Shown here piece after piece: positions 53,899-62,443 of a stretch of 64,000 nucleotides of DNA; position 1 is the stretch's first letter; the number at the start of each line of letters is the position of its first letter. A program made the translations under genes and the position numbers. The stretch comes from Blastomonas natatoria (lineage in GTDB: Bacteria > Pseudomonadota > Alphaproteobacteria > Sphingomonadales > Sphingomonadaceae). The notes below the pieces were generated by a model that was given only the letters and a program-made list of their open reading frames with translations, searched no databases and was not told the origin of the DNA. Location: the NCBI RefSeq assembly GCF_003201955.1, contig NZ_QJJM01000008.1, forward strand, positions 183,681 to 247,680. Reading direction: 5' to 3'.

Positions 53899-54297
53899 TC
53901 AGCCGGCGAGCAGCTCAACATCCCGTGCCATCACCCAGCCGGAATCGCATGGGCCGGAATAATCGGTATCTTCTGCGACCGGGGACGATACTTCGCAGTC
54001 CTGGTCTTGGTAGGCTCCATAGATGATCCCGACCATTTGCTCGTCATTGCTGGTTTCGCAGACCCAGACGGGGGTGGCTTCTGCCAGTTCGCCAATGGGT
54101 TCAAGTTCCTCGCTGGCACCCGGATACACGCTGATCGTGGTTTCTGGCGCGAGTTCGACGATCTCGCCATAGCTGCACGGATCGGTTTCAGACGCGCTCA
54201 GCGTGACCGGCTCGTTCCCCATTGTGTAGCGGGGCTGTGCTTCCAAGGGCGCTGCAACAAGGCAGGCCGTCATCACCAGTGGCAAAAACTTCGGCAT
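53899..54297 (-). CDS. Secreted SH3-like protein with four cysteines
   Basis: 132 residues. The signal peptide is MPKFLPLVMTACLVAAPLEA. The mature part has paired cysteines in DPCSYGEIVEL, PVWVCETSND, DQDCEVSSPV and SGPCDSGWVMARDVELLAG. The pattern (beta strands, a WV repeat, GW near the end) is like secreted bacterial SH3-like proteins. It follows the CopC-like gene by 47 bp on the same strand. Function unknown. Confidence 0.8.
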   Translation of the reverse strand: MPKFLPLVMTACLVAAPLEAQPRYTMGNEPVTLSASETDPCSYGEIVELAPETTISVYPGASEELEPIGELAEATPVWVCETSNDEQMVGIIYGAYQDQDCEVSSPVAEDTDYSGPCDSGWVMARDVELLAG

Positions 54298-54344
54298 GGT
54301 CAGGTCACTTTCCAAAACAGGGGTTGGGTGAAAACTGGGGCCTT

Positions 54345-55097
54345 TCATTCGCCGGGAGCACTGACCGTGAATTTGTCGGTGCGGGTGGTCTCCGATACGC
54401 TGCCGTCGGGATGCGACACGGTAAAGCTGTATTTGACGCCATACTTGCCCGGAGGCGTCAGGCTGGGGTCGACGGGAAATTTGAACTTCTGCCCGGTCAG
54501 CTCGCCGGTGACCGGCGTGTCGGCACCAACAATCGTTGCGATGGTTTCCATGACGGTTTTAACGGAGACACCGTCATCAACCTCCACCATCCGCACCAGA
54601 TCGAGGCTTTGCATAGTAACGACCTGATCGAGGTTCATCACAACCTCGGTAAGTGGTTCTGACCGAATGGCACCATTATAAGGCACCTGCCACTCAAACT
54701 GGGCCGGGGGATATTTCCCCTGCAGCTTGAAATAGATCAAGCCGTTCAGCGATTCGACGGATTTTCCGGTCACCAGGTATGATAATCTGTATTCGCCCAC
54801 TTCGGTCAGTGCGGCGGGGAGCGGCAGTTCAAAAACCTTGGCAGGCGCTGTGCCTTGCGAGGCATCACCGTCCGGGGGATAGACGCTGATTTCCTCGTTG
54901 GACGGGTCATAGATGCTTAAGAGCACCAGTTCGACCGGCTTATCGAACTCCAGCCGCACGGCGGTGAGCGGTTGTTCTATCAACACTTCTTCCTCCGCCG
55001 GGAATGACTTTATCACATTCACGGATTGCGCGGCGGCGGGGACAGCGATCAGGGCGGCTACAATTGCCACGACTGTCGTCAGAAAATTGCGCGTCAT
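54345..55097 (-). CDS. Secreted tandem CopC-like domain protein
   Basis: 250 residues with a signal peptide (TTVVAIVAALIAVPAAAQ). The first CopC-like immunoglobulin fold reads FPAEEEVLIEQPLTAVRLEF with VGEYRLSYLVTG. A second follows (NGAIRSEPLTEVVMNLDQVV, PPGKYGVKYSFTVSHPDGS). The N-terminal His of copper-binding CopC is absent and only one His is present, so copper binding by the normal site is unlikely. ATG 55097 has GAGGG upstream. It belongs to the minus-strand cluster of secreted proteins. Confidence 0.8.
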   Translation of the reverse strand: MTRNFLTTVVAIVAALIAVPAAAQSVNVIKSFPAEEEVLIEQPLTAVRLEFDKPVELVLLSIYDPSNEEISVYPPDGDASQGTAPAKVFELPLPAALTEVGEYRLSYLVTGKSVESLNGLIYFKLQGKYPPAQFEWQVPYNGAIRSEPLTEVVMNLDQVVTMQSLDLVRMVEVDDGVSVKTVMETIATIVGADTPVTGELTGQKFKFPVDPSLTPPGKYGVKYSFTVSHPDGSVSETTRTDKFTVSAPGE

Positions 55098-55204
55098 CTT
55101 GGGTTCCCTCGTTTGCATTGGCTTGATATTGTAACAGAGGCGCTGCCTTGATCGGCCCATCCACCTGGGGAGGGGATGCGGACGCAGGCAGGGCCGCCGT
55201 CTGT

Positions 55205-56047
55205 TCAGCAGCCGCCTTTTTTCTTCTTCTTGCCAAGCCCGCCCAGCGCGCCGCCAAGGGCCGCGCCGGTGCGGCCGCCGAACGCGCCGCCGACAGCTGC
55301 ACCAACATCCGATCCGGAGATGCAATCGGCAGCATTGGCGGCGGCTGGTTGGCCGGACGAAGACGATCCAGCAGCGGATGCGCCCGAAGACTTGTCTGCA
55401 CCCTTGAAGAAGACCTTGGCATCGGGAGACAGGCCTGATGGGATCGAATTATAATCCAGCCCATCGTTCATGGCGTTGGCGTAGATGTCGTTGAAGTCCC
55501 TGGTCGCAGCGAGATCAATTTCAGCATAAGAGAGGTGCTCGTAATTCGATGTGCACCAGATGCCCCAATCGTCCAGCTCACCCGGCGCACACGGCTTGCC
55601 GTTCTTCAAGCGCGGAATGGGCGCGTTTTTGATCTCTGTGAAGCACTGCTTGTTATTGGTCGATGCGCGCCAGCCGGTAGGGCAGCGGTTCAGGATGCCG
55701 GCCCTGGCGATGCCCCCGGATACGTCGGCAAAACGCGCGGTCATCCTGTCATATGAGGTGCACACCAGATCGTTATCTGTATCGACAAAATAGCCCTGAT
55801 CGCACGCAACACTCTTGTTCTGCCGGACATAAACCGCTGGCGTTGGATTGGCGGCCAAAGATGGCACACAAAAAGTGTCAGTCTCACGGTTCCATCTATA
55901 AGGGCAAAGGCCCTTTTCCCTTGGCAGTTCCAGACGCCCCGTTGTGCGCCCCTGTGCCTCAGCCGATGGGGCTGTTGCCAGCGAACCGGCAGCGAACAGG
56001 ATAAGCCCGGCGGCGGCAAGCATGGTCGTGGATGAAAGTGAACGCAT
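55205..56047 (-). CDS. Secreted cysteine-repeat protein with glycine-zipper tail
   Basis: 280 residues. The signal peptide ends near APSAEAQGR. There are four related cysteine blocks: LCPYRWNRETDTFCVP, VACDQGYFVDTDNDLVC, NRCPTGWRASTNNKQCF and KPCAPGELDDWGIWC. A Ser/Ala/Gly-rich linker and a glycine zipper (GAAVGGAFGGRTGAALGG) follow, ending in GLGKKKKKGGC. The zipper suggests membrane or self-association; no family is recognised. A perfect 7-2-7 inverted repeat lies 38 bp before its ATG. Confidence 0.78.
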   Translation of the reverse strand: MRSLSSTTMLAAAGLILFAAGSLATAPSAEAQGRTTGRLELPREKGLCPYRWNRETDTFCVPSLAANPTPAVYVRQNKSVACDQGYFVDTDNDLVCTSYDRMTARFADVSGGIARAGILNRCPTGWRASTNNKQCFTEIKNAPIPRLKNGKPCAPGELDDWGIWCTSNYEHLSYAEIDLAATRDFNDIYANAMNDGLDYNSIPSGLSPDAKVFFKGADKSSGASAAGSSSSGQPAAANAADCISGSDVGAAVGGAFGGRTGAALGGALGGLGKKKKKGGC

Positions 56048-56377
56048 CGAATATTCCCCTGATATGAAATTGGTGACGGTTGGCTCCCATGCTCATGGGA
56101 TCGCGCTGGTTGCCTGCTTGGTGTCTGGGTAAAATGCAGGGGCGCCGCGTCGCGGCAGCGCCCCCGCACGTGTCCCACGGGGCCGGGTCGCAATGACCCC
56201 GCGGACCTGGATCGACCGTCGTAACCACAGACAGCGTCGTAACGCAGTGGCCAGCGAAGTCTGATTTTGGCAGCGCGGCGGGGTGGCCGCGCTGCCGGTC
56301 GGCCGCACTGGTCCGGGTCGCATTCAACCGGTGCGGTCAACATCCTTGTGTGTCTTCAGGTCATCCGGAACGGAGCC
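56048..56377. other. 330-bp gap with regulatory inverted repeat and two hairpins
   Basis: No gene. It holds the TCCCATG/CATGGGA site at 56085-56100 and two strong hairpins: GGGGCGC (56139-56145) with GCGCCCC (56158-56164), and an 11-bp perfect stem GGCAGCGCGGC (56269-56279) with GCCGCGCTGCC (56286-56296). The hairpins lie downstream of the 56378 gene (minus strand) and may end its transcript, although no T-run follows. Confidence 0.6.
56085..56100. promoter_or_regulatory. Perfect 7-2-7 inverted repeat, candidate NarL-type site 1
   Basis: TCCCATG-CT-CATGGGA, 38 bp before the start of the secreted cysteine-repeat gene. Two heptamers separated by 2 bp is the standard geometry of NarL/FixJ regulator binding. 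A related site lies at 56767-56781. Confidence 0.55.
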
Positions 56378-56686
56378 TCAGGGCTTCTTGGTAGAGCACC
56401 ACAGACGGGACACTTCATGATAGCCCTCAGCACAGCTTTCCTTTTCGCTCTTGGCGTAAAGCTTTGGCGAAGATGACCCCAGCGGGAAGCACATCGAGAC
56501 GTCGGTTTCGCTGTTCTTCGTGCTGCTCCAGCCGCTGGGGCAGGCAACAGCCTTGCTCGTTTTCTTGACACCTTCGCGATTCTGTCCCTGCGCATGGACC
56601 GGCAAGTTCGCACTGGCGACGATGATGCCGCCGAGCAGAGCCAGGTTGGCGAGTGAAAGGGCTGCTGCGATGAAGGCTTTTCTCAT
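56378..56686 (-). CDS. Small secreted protein with CPxGW cysteine motif
   Basis: 102 residues. The signal segment is MRKAFIAAALSLANLALLGG followed by ASANLPVHAQGQ. The mature part has ACPSGWSSTKNSETDVSMCF and SCAEGYHEVSRLWCSTKK, each a C-x2-G-[WY]...C block as in the neighbouring 280-residue protein. Likely two disulfides. Function unknown. ATG 56686 has GAGG upstream. The kinase gene starts 239 bp away in the opposite direction. Confidence 0.78.
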   Translation of the reverse strand: MRKAFIAAALSLANLALLGGIIVASANLPVHAQGQNREGVKKTSKAVACPSGWSSTKNSETDVSMCFPLGSSSPKLYAKSEKESCAEGYHEVSRLWCSTKKP

Positions 56687-56766
56687 GGCTTGTCCTCTGG
56701 TCAATCAATGCTGTGGCAGCAGAGCTAGAGGCAGGCTGGGCGGCACGATACCCCATGACTTATGGC

Positions 56767-56781
56767 TCCCATATCATGGGA
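56767..56781. promoter_or_regulatory. TCCCAT-ATC-ATGGGA inverted repeat, candidate NarL-type site 2
   Basis: Six-base arms with a 3-bp centre, in the divergent gap between the small secreted gene and the sensor kinase gene. An extra CCCATGA half-site lies at 56752-56758. The core matches the site at 56085-56100 (both contain TGGCTCCCAT). Confidence 0.55.
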
Positions 56782-56924
56782 TATCGACGCCCTGATCGGT
56801 TCACCCCGAAGGGGCGTGCCTGACAAGCAAACCCCGCAATGGCAATTGATGCACGGCGGAAATTTTGTTCCTTCCCAAAGGCATGCATTTCTTGCATCAC
56901 GCCAGCGTAATTCGGGGGGATGAC

Positions 56925-58811
56925 GTGGCATTGGTTTTGGGGCGGGTGAACTGGCGGCAGCTGGGAAAGCTGCTGGCCACTGTGCTGCTGGTCCAGGCGA
57001 TTTACTGGCTGGCTATCGACCGCCCCCTGTTCCATGCCGATCCGGGCAAGGAACCGGGCCTTGTCAGCGTGAGCAATGTCGCGGTTGCCCGGCTGACCGC
57101 GCCGAATTTTGCCGAGGCAGCAAAAGCGCTTTTCGAACCGGCCGAGTTGCCGTGGACATATTGCTGCGACACGGCGGTGTTTGCGGTCAAAATGACCTTT
57201 GCGCTTGATCGCGTGCCGGCGGATGGATTGGGAATTTACCCCAACTTGCAGGCTGACAATTTCCAGCTGGCTCTGAATGGATCGCCGATTGTCGTGCGTG
57301 GGCGCATGGAGCCGGGCAATGGCAGCTTTCACGGACAAGTCCGCACGCTGGTGCGGATGCCGTCGGGGTTGCTCAAGCCGGGCACGAACACGCTGACCTT
57401 CATCACCTTGCGCGACGGGTTTCCCTATACCGATGTGTTCGAACCCAAAATCGCCGATTACGCCGCCCTGGAACAGTATACCGCGCGCAAATTGTTCCTC
57501 GCATCGCCCTTCTACCTTCTCACTGGCGGGTTGCTCGGCCTGCTTGGCGTGATTGCGACGATCATGATGTTTCGATCGGACGACTGGCGCTTTGCGGCCT
57601 GGCTCAGCCTGCTGTGCGCCGGATTTGTGGCCAATGCGGGCTATTATCTGTGGCTTGATCCGCCGGTCGATGGCTGGGGGCGGATGCTGGCCTTCTTTGC
57701 GATCTACCAGTTGATCCCGGCTGCGATGCTGTGTTTCGTCGACAGCTGGACCCGCCGCCCCGTGCCATGGCTGCAACCGTTGACGATGGCGGTCTATCTG
57801 GGCGCGGTGGCGGTGATCGCCTGGCATATTTATCGTGTGCCTATGCCCGAAGGGTTCGATGTGCCTGCGATGATCTGGATCTGGTATCTGGGCGCATCAG
57901 CGGTGGCGGTGGTTGCACGGCTCGTCTGGCACTTTGCCACACAGGCTGAGGATCGCCTGCTGGAAAGCGCCCTGATGACGGTCATAGCGGCAGCATTGCT
58001 GATCGATGCCGCGGTTGAATGGTTTCCTGAACTGCAATTGACCGGCGACAATCTCGGCAATTCCGCCGTCTTCCTGCTGCTGGCGATGACAGCGGCGTTC
58101 CTCACCCGCAACTTCCGGCTGTTCCAGTCGCAGAGCGCATTGAACGCAATGCTTCAGGAGAAGGTCACACGTCGCGAAGCCGAACTGGCCGAGGCGGGCT
58201 TGCGCGAACAGGCGCTGGTTCGGGCGCAAGCCCATGACGAGGAACGCCGCCGGATCATGCGCGACCTGCACGATGGTCTCGGCAGCCAGCTGATGACGAT
58301 GATGCTGAGCGCAAGGCTGGGCGAGGCCGATCCGCCCAAGGTTGCCGAAGGTTTGCAGAGCGTGATCGACGAGATGCGGCTGATGGTCGACTCCATGGAT
58401 TCGGTGGGCGAATCCCTTGAAGCGGCGCTCGCCACTTTCCGTGCGCGCATCCAGCCGCGGATCGAGGCAGCGGGCTTTGCCTTTTGCTGGAGCCAGCCCG
58501 CCACGCTCTATGTCCCCGATCTTGGCCCGCGCGATGTGCTTCAAATATTCCGGATCATGCAGGAGGCGGTCACCAACGCGCTCAAACATTCGGGCGGCAG
58601 CGAGATTGCGGTCGAGGTATCGGCAACCACCGATGGCGCGGTCGCTATCGCCATTGCCGATAATGGCTCAGGCGGCGCGGAGGCAGGCGATGCGGGCCGT
58701 GGCCTTGCCAACATGCGGGTCCGAGCACGGGCGGTGGGGGCCGATTATGCGGTGCAATCCGAACCCGGCAAAGGCACGCGCATCACGCTTGCTCTGCTCC
58801 AGCCTGCCTGA
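56925..58811 (+). CDS. 7TM sensor histidine kinase (NarX/DegS-type HisKA_3)
   Basis: 628 residues. An N-terminal membrane helix is followed by a periplasmic domain (about 35-190) with a CC pair (TYCCDTAVF) and jelly-roll-like sequence (NFQLALNGSPIVVRGR). Seven membrane helices follow (about 192-395), then a coiled coil and the HisKA_3 site RRRIMRDLHDGLGSQL with His449. HATPase motifs are EAVTNALKHSGG and DNGSGG. The frame opens at 56865, but GTG 56925 has GGGGGGA 6 nt upstream and is preferred. The LuxR-type regulator 70 bp downstream is its partner. Confidence 0.9.
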   Translation: MALVLGRVNWRQLGKLLATVLLVQAIYWLAIDRPLFHADPGKEPGLVSVSNVAVARLTAPNFAEAAKALFEPAELPWTYCCDTAVFAVKMTFALDRVPADGLGIYPNLQADNFQLALNGSPIVVRGRMEPGNGSFHGQVRTLVRMPSGLLKPGTNTLTFITLRDGFPYTDVFEPKIADYAALEQYTARKLFLASPFYLLTGGLLGLLGVIATIMMFRSDDWRFAAWLSLLCAGFVANAGYYLWLDPPVDGWGRMLAFFAIYQLIPAAMLCFVDSWTRRPVPWLQPLTMAVYLGAVAVIAWHIYRVPMPEGFDVPAMIWIWYLGASAVAVVARLVWHFATQAEDRLLESALMTVIAAALLIDAAVEWFPELQLTGDNLGNSAVFLLLAMTAAFLTRNFRLFQSQSALNAMLQEKVTRREAELAEAGLREQALVRAQAHDEERRRIMRDLHDGLGSQLMTMMLSARLGEADPPKVAEGLQSVIDEMRLMVDSMDSVGESLEAALATFRARIQPRIEAAGFAFCWSQPATLYVPDLGPRDVLQIFRIMQEAVTNALKHSGGSEIAVEVSATTDGAVAIAIADNGSGGAEAGDAGRGLANMRVRARAVGADYAVQSEPGKGTRITLALLQPA

Positions 58812-58881
58812 TGCACGCATCCCATATCTTTGTCCCCGCCATGGGGTGGGCGCGGATGCGCACGGCTGATAGATCTTCGGT

Positions 58882-59541
58882 ATGACCACAGCTTCGGCCT
58901 CCGCACCCGTTCGCATCGCAATCATTGAGGACGAGCCGACGGTGCGTCGCTATTTCATGAAGATCATGGGAATGGCGGAAGGGCACGATGTGATCGCCAT
59001 GGCCCCTGATCTTGCCACCGGCCGTGGGCTGATCGGCCTGGCGCCCGATCTGTTCCTGATGGATATCGGTTTGCCCGACGGCAATGGCTATGATCTGGTG
59101 CCTGAAATCAAAGCCGCATGTGCGGCCAAAGTGCTGATCATCAGTTCTTTTGGTGACCGCGACACGGTGGTGAAGGCCTTGTCGGCGGGTGCTGACGGCT
59201 ATCTGCTCAAGGATAGCTCACCCCAGCAAATCCTCGATGGCATCGCGATCACGCTGGATGGCGGTGCGCCGGTCAGTCCTGCAGCGGCGGTCTATCTTCT
59301 CGATCTGCTGCGCTCACCTGCACCCTCATCGCCCGTTCAACCTTTAAGTCAAGCGGACGACCGGCTCACCCAGCGCGAGAGCGAACTGCTGCGCGCCTTT
59401 GCCGAGGGCAAAAGCTACAAGGAAGCGGCCCGCATGCTGGGCATTTCACCCCACACAGTCGGCACCCACGTTAAAGCGATCTACCGCAAGCTCGAAGTCA
59501 ATTCGCGCAGCGATGCGATCCGGCAGGGCTTCCGCAGCTGA
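58882..59541 (+). CDS. NarL/FixJ-family response regulator
   Basis: 219 residues. The receiver has Asp16/Glu17-type acidic residues (IIEDEP), phospho-acceptor Asp61 in FLMDIGLPDGNGYD, a Ser/Thr in IISSFGDRD and a Lys in YLLKDSSPQ. The LuxR HTH near the C terminus reads LTQRESELLRAFAEGKSYKE with ISPHTVGTHVKAIYRKL. TCCCATATC (58820-58828) in the short gap before it resembles half of the upstream inverted repeats. Confidence 0.94.
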   Translation: MTTASASAPVRIAIIEDEPTVRRYFMKIMGMAEGHDVIAMAPDLATGRGLIGLAPDLFLMDIGLPDGNGYDLVPEIKAACAAKVLIISSFGDRDTVVKALSAGADGYLLKDSSPQQILDGIAITLDGGAPVSPAAAVYLLDLLRSPAPSSPVQPLSQADDRLTQRESELLRAFAEGKSYKEAARMLGISPHTVGTHVKAIYRKLEVNSRSDAIRQGFRS

Positions 59542-59904
59542 ACGGGAGCAATGCGTTGCAACACTGGCACCCATTCCCGGCCTCCCCGCGCGGATCGACT
59601 TTGGGGCGGCGATTGAACGGGTGGCGGGAATCCACCCTCTTCGCGCCATGTACGGAGGCGAGGCTCATTCCAAAAAGCCGAATGGCAGCTTCTGGCGGAA
59701 CCGGACGTCAAATCCAGCGATCGTGAACGACCGGATATGGGTAGAGGGCTGCCGCTGTCGAGTAGCAAATCGGATGGCTGCTTGCCGCAACTCGCCGCCC
59801 AAAACCCGCCATTCAGCCAATGGCTCTCTGCCTGCGAACATCCCAGCGGTGACCGCCGCTGCTCCCTCCCGCCGTGCGCGAATCATTCTCGCTCGATATG
59901 CTGA
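59542..59904. other. Gap after the two-component system, no gene recognised
   Basis: About 363 bp with no convincing open reading frame on either strand; the frames present are short and lack family motifs. It is followed on the minus strand by the integrase remnant. The composition looks like decayed mobile DNA. Confidence 0.5.
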
Positions 59905-60105
59905 TCAAGCTGCCAGCAGGAGTGTGAACTCACCTTCTAGCAGCGCATCCAGCCGATCGCTCCAAGCCTGCATCATCTCCACGCGCTTCCTCCATGAAGC
60001 GTTGCGGTTGCAGATCGCCCGGAATGTATCGCGGACCTTTTTCTTGCGAAGAATGGCGTGACAGGCGGTCCGGCTCGGCACCTCATCGCAAAGCCATGGA
60101 AGCAT
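59905..60105 (-). pseudogene. C-terminal remnant of a P4-type integrase
   Basis: The end of a minus-strand frame reads VRDTFRAICNRNASWRKRVE then MMQAWSDRLDALLEGEF. This lines up with VRRAYARGEHWDERIRMMQS and WADYLDQLRSG at the end of the intact integrase at 49428-50672. The upstream catalytic residues are absent. It marks the decayed edge of an earlier island next to the B2-ABC operon. Confidence 0.6.
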
Positions 60106-60221
60106 ATGGCAGACGGCATTTAAAGAATTGGGTCCTCTGCCTTTTGACTGGCTATCCTTCGCATGGTTTTCCAGATACCCAGTCCGGAGCGAAGACACGG
60201 CAGGGGCGGCAGGTAAGGGGC

Positions 60222-60698
60222 ATGACATTCCGGCTTTCGCGCAAGGTGGCCGCATTTTTGGGATGGCCGCGTTTCCAGAAACTCTGGCTGGGCCCCGCCT
60301 GGATAGCGCTGGGGATCGCCCGTCTTGCGGTCCTTCTGGTACCGTTCCGTCATCTGGGCCGGTTTGTCGGCGTGGCAGCGGGGGTAGATGCGTGGGTCCC
60401 ATTGGCGACCGAGGCGCAATGCAGGCGTGCGCAGGCCATTGGTCAGGTAGTGCGCTGCGCGGCAAATTATACCCCATTCGATGCCAACTGCTTTGCTCAG
60501 GCCCTGGCCGCTCGCGCGCTGCTGGGGCTGTACCGCATACCCTATGCGCTGTTTTTCGGTGTCGCGCGCGACCCGCTCGCCAGCGGTCTCAAAGCCCATG
60601 CCTGGGTTGCAACGGGACCGGTGAAGGTTACGGGCAATGAGAGCTTTTCAGCCTTCACGGTGGTCGGCATGTACGTGCCCCGAAGCCTGACACGCTGA
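60222..60698 (+). CDS. Lasso-peptide biosynthesis B2-type protease (transglutaminase-like)
   Basis: 158 residues. The B2 (PF13471-type) core is FDANCFAQALAARALLGL with the catalytic Cys, then IPYALFFGVARDPLASGLKA and HAWV with the catalytic His. In lasso peptides B2 cleaves the leader peptide before ring closure. It is the first gene of a three-gene operon; the stop overlaps the ABC gene by TGATG. No PqqD-like B1, asparagine-synthetase-like C protein or precursor is visible in the window. It could also act in another peptide-maturation pathway. Confidence 0.8.
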   Translation: MTFRLSRKVAAFLGWPRFQKLWLGPAWIALGIARLAVLLVPFRHLGRFVGVAAGVDAWVPLATEAQCRRAQAIGQVVRCAANYTPFDANCFAQALAARALLGLYRIPYALFFGVARDPLASGLKAHAWVATGPVKVTGNESFSAFTVVGMYVPRSLTR

Positions 60699-62443
60699 TG
60701 CCGAAGGCGCTTTCTGCCCTTGCAGCATTTCTTGCGCGCGTGCCGCCGGGAAGTGCTGCCGGCGTTCTGCTGCTGACGATAACGGCAAGCGCGACAGAAG
60801 GGGTCGGTATCGTGCTGCTGGTTCAGCTGTTGTCCGTCATCGGCGGAGCGCTGACGGACAATGTCGTCGTAAGCAGCGTCGTGGCAGTGCTGGCCTATCT
60901 GGGGATTCCTGCAACCGCAGAGGGTCTGCTCGGCGCATTCGTCAGCCTGATCGCCCTCCAGTCTGTCGTGGGGTATGCCCGTGATCAATCAGTTGCAAGG
61001 CTGCAGTTCGATTTTGCCGATGGCCTCAGGCAGGACTGTTTCGAGGCGCTTCTGTCAGCGGAATGGCGCTGGATTGCGCCGCATCGGCCTGCCGATCTGG
61101 CCAATCTGATGCTCGTCGAAATGAACCGGGTCGGACTTGGCGTCCAGTCGGGGCTCGCCCTGCTTGCCGCCGTTGCCGCAGCGCTCGCCTATCTCGGCGC
61201 TGCGCTGGTCATCGCATCTGGTCTGACGCTGGTCGTGCTGGTTTCGAGCGGAGTGATCCTTCTGGCACTCGCACGGGTCAATCGCGAAGCCTATGCGTTG
61301 GGCCAGTTGCAGGTTTCCGCCAACCGGAGCCTGCTCCAGACTCTGCAGGACAGCATCGGCAGCATCAAGCTGGCCAAGGTGCTGGGGAATGAGCGCCGCC
61401 ACCTTTCAAGGGTCAAGGAGGCGGTTGCCGAGGTTCGCGATGCGCAGCTGTCCTTTGCGCGCAACAGTTCGCTGTCGCGTGCCTTGTTCCAGGTCTGCGG
61501 GGCTGCGCTGCTGGCGCTGTATGTCTATCTGGGCCTCAAGGTACTCGCGGTGCCCCTGCCGGAACTGCTTACCCTGGTAATCGTGTTTGCGAGGCTGATG
61601 CCCTTGCTGATGAACGCGCAGCAGCAGGGGAGCAGGTGCATCAACATGCTGCCTGCCTTTGCCGAGGTATCGGATTTCCTCGCGGCCAGCCGCGCTGCCC
61701 GGCAAGCGGACGTCACCAGCGAGCCTCGACCGGTTCAGCTTGCCCAGGCCATCGAGCTTCTCGACGTCACTCTCGCCTATCCCGGCCGTGACCGACCGGC
61801 CCTTGAAGCTGTCAGCGTGACGATTGAGGCAGGAAAGATCACGGCAATCATGGGCCCGTCGGGCGCAGGCAAGAGCAGCCTGGCCGACATCATCATCGGC
61901 CTGATCACCCCGGATGCCGGCCAGCTGCTGGTTGACGGAAAGCCGGTGTCGGGAGCCGATCGGCAAGGCTGGATGCGCACGATCGCTTACATGCCGCAGG
62001 AGATATTCCTGTTTCCGGGCACGATCCGCGAAAACCTTTTCTGGGCGAGGCCAGGCGCCGATGAGGCCAGCCTTGTCCTGGCACTTCGCCAGGCCTCTGC
62101 GGACTTCGTTCTGGATCTTCCTGAAGGTCTGGATACGCAGATCGGTCAAGCTGGCGCAGGCCTGTCTGGCGGTGAGCGGCAGCGGATTGCGCTGGCCCGG
62201 GCATTGTTGCAGCAACCCGTGTTGCTCATCCTGGACGAGGCTACCAGCGCCCTCGATGCCGCTAACTCCGCGCGCATTCTGGAAGCGGTTGCTGCCCTGC
62301 GCGGAAGCACCACAGTCGTGCTGATCGGGCACACGCCAGCGGCGGCGGTAATTGCTGATCAGGTCCTTGTGATGCTAGAGGGGCGGCTCGCTGCTGCCGG
62401 TCCATGGGCTCAGGTCAGCGACCAACTGGCCCAGACAGGATGA
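60698..62443 (+). CDS. ABC exporter, fused membrane and ATPase domains
   Basis: 581 residues. Six membrane helices lie in about 1-330. The ATPase half follows: Walker A MGPSGAGKSSLADI, Q-loop in AYMPQEIFLFPGTIRENLFW, signature LSGGERQRIALARALL, Walker B VLLILDEATSALD and H-loop LIGHTPA. This is the peptide/lipid exporter (MsbA/LagD-like) class. It sits between the B2 protease and the nucleotidyltransferase-like gene with overlapping ends, so it most likely exports the modified product. Confidence 0.93.
   Translation: MPKALSALAAFLARVPPGSAAGVLLLTITASATEGVGIVLLVQLLSVIGGALTDNVVVSSVVAVLAYLGIPATAEGLLGAFVSLIALQSVVGYARDQSVARLQFDFADGLRQDCFEALLSAEWRWIAPHRPADLANLMLVEMNRVGLGVQSGLALLAAVAAALAYLGAALVIASGLTLVVLVSSGVILLALARVNREAYALGQLQVSANRSLLQTLQDSIGSIKLAKVLGNERRHLSRVKEAVAEVRDAQLSFARNSSLSRALFQVCGAALLALYVYLGLKVLAVPLPELLTLVIVFARLMPLLMNAQQQGSRCINMLPAFAEVSDFLAASRAARQADVTSEPRPVQLAQAIELLDVTLAYPGRDRPALEAVSVTIEAGKITAIMGPSGAGKSSLADIIIGLITPDAGQLLVDGKPVSGADRQGWMRTIAYMPQEIFLFPGTIRENLFWARPGADEASLVLALRQASADFVLDLPEGLDTQIGQAGAGLSGGERQRIALARALLQQPVLLILDEATSALDAANSARILEAVAALRGSTTVVLIGHTPAAAVIADQVLVMLEGRLAAAGPWAQVSDQLAQTG

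Noticed and set aside
56865..56924. Upstream ATG starts for the 7TM kinase
   Set aside because: ATGs at 56865 and 56883 lack ribosome sites, while GTG 56925 follows a GGGGGGA sequence by 6 nt.
59542..60221. Lasso precursor peptide gene upstream of the B2 gene
   Set aside because: No short frame with a leader, conserved Thr and ring-forming Gly plus Asp/Glu could be found on the plus strand.
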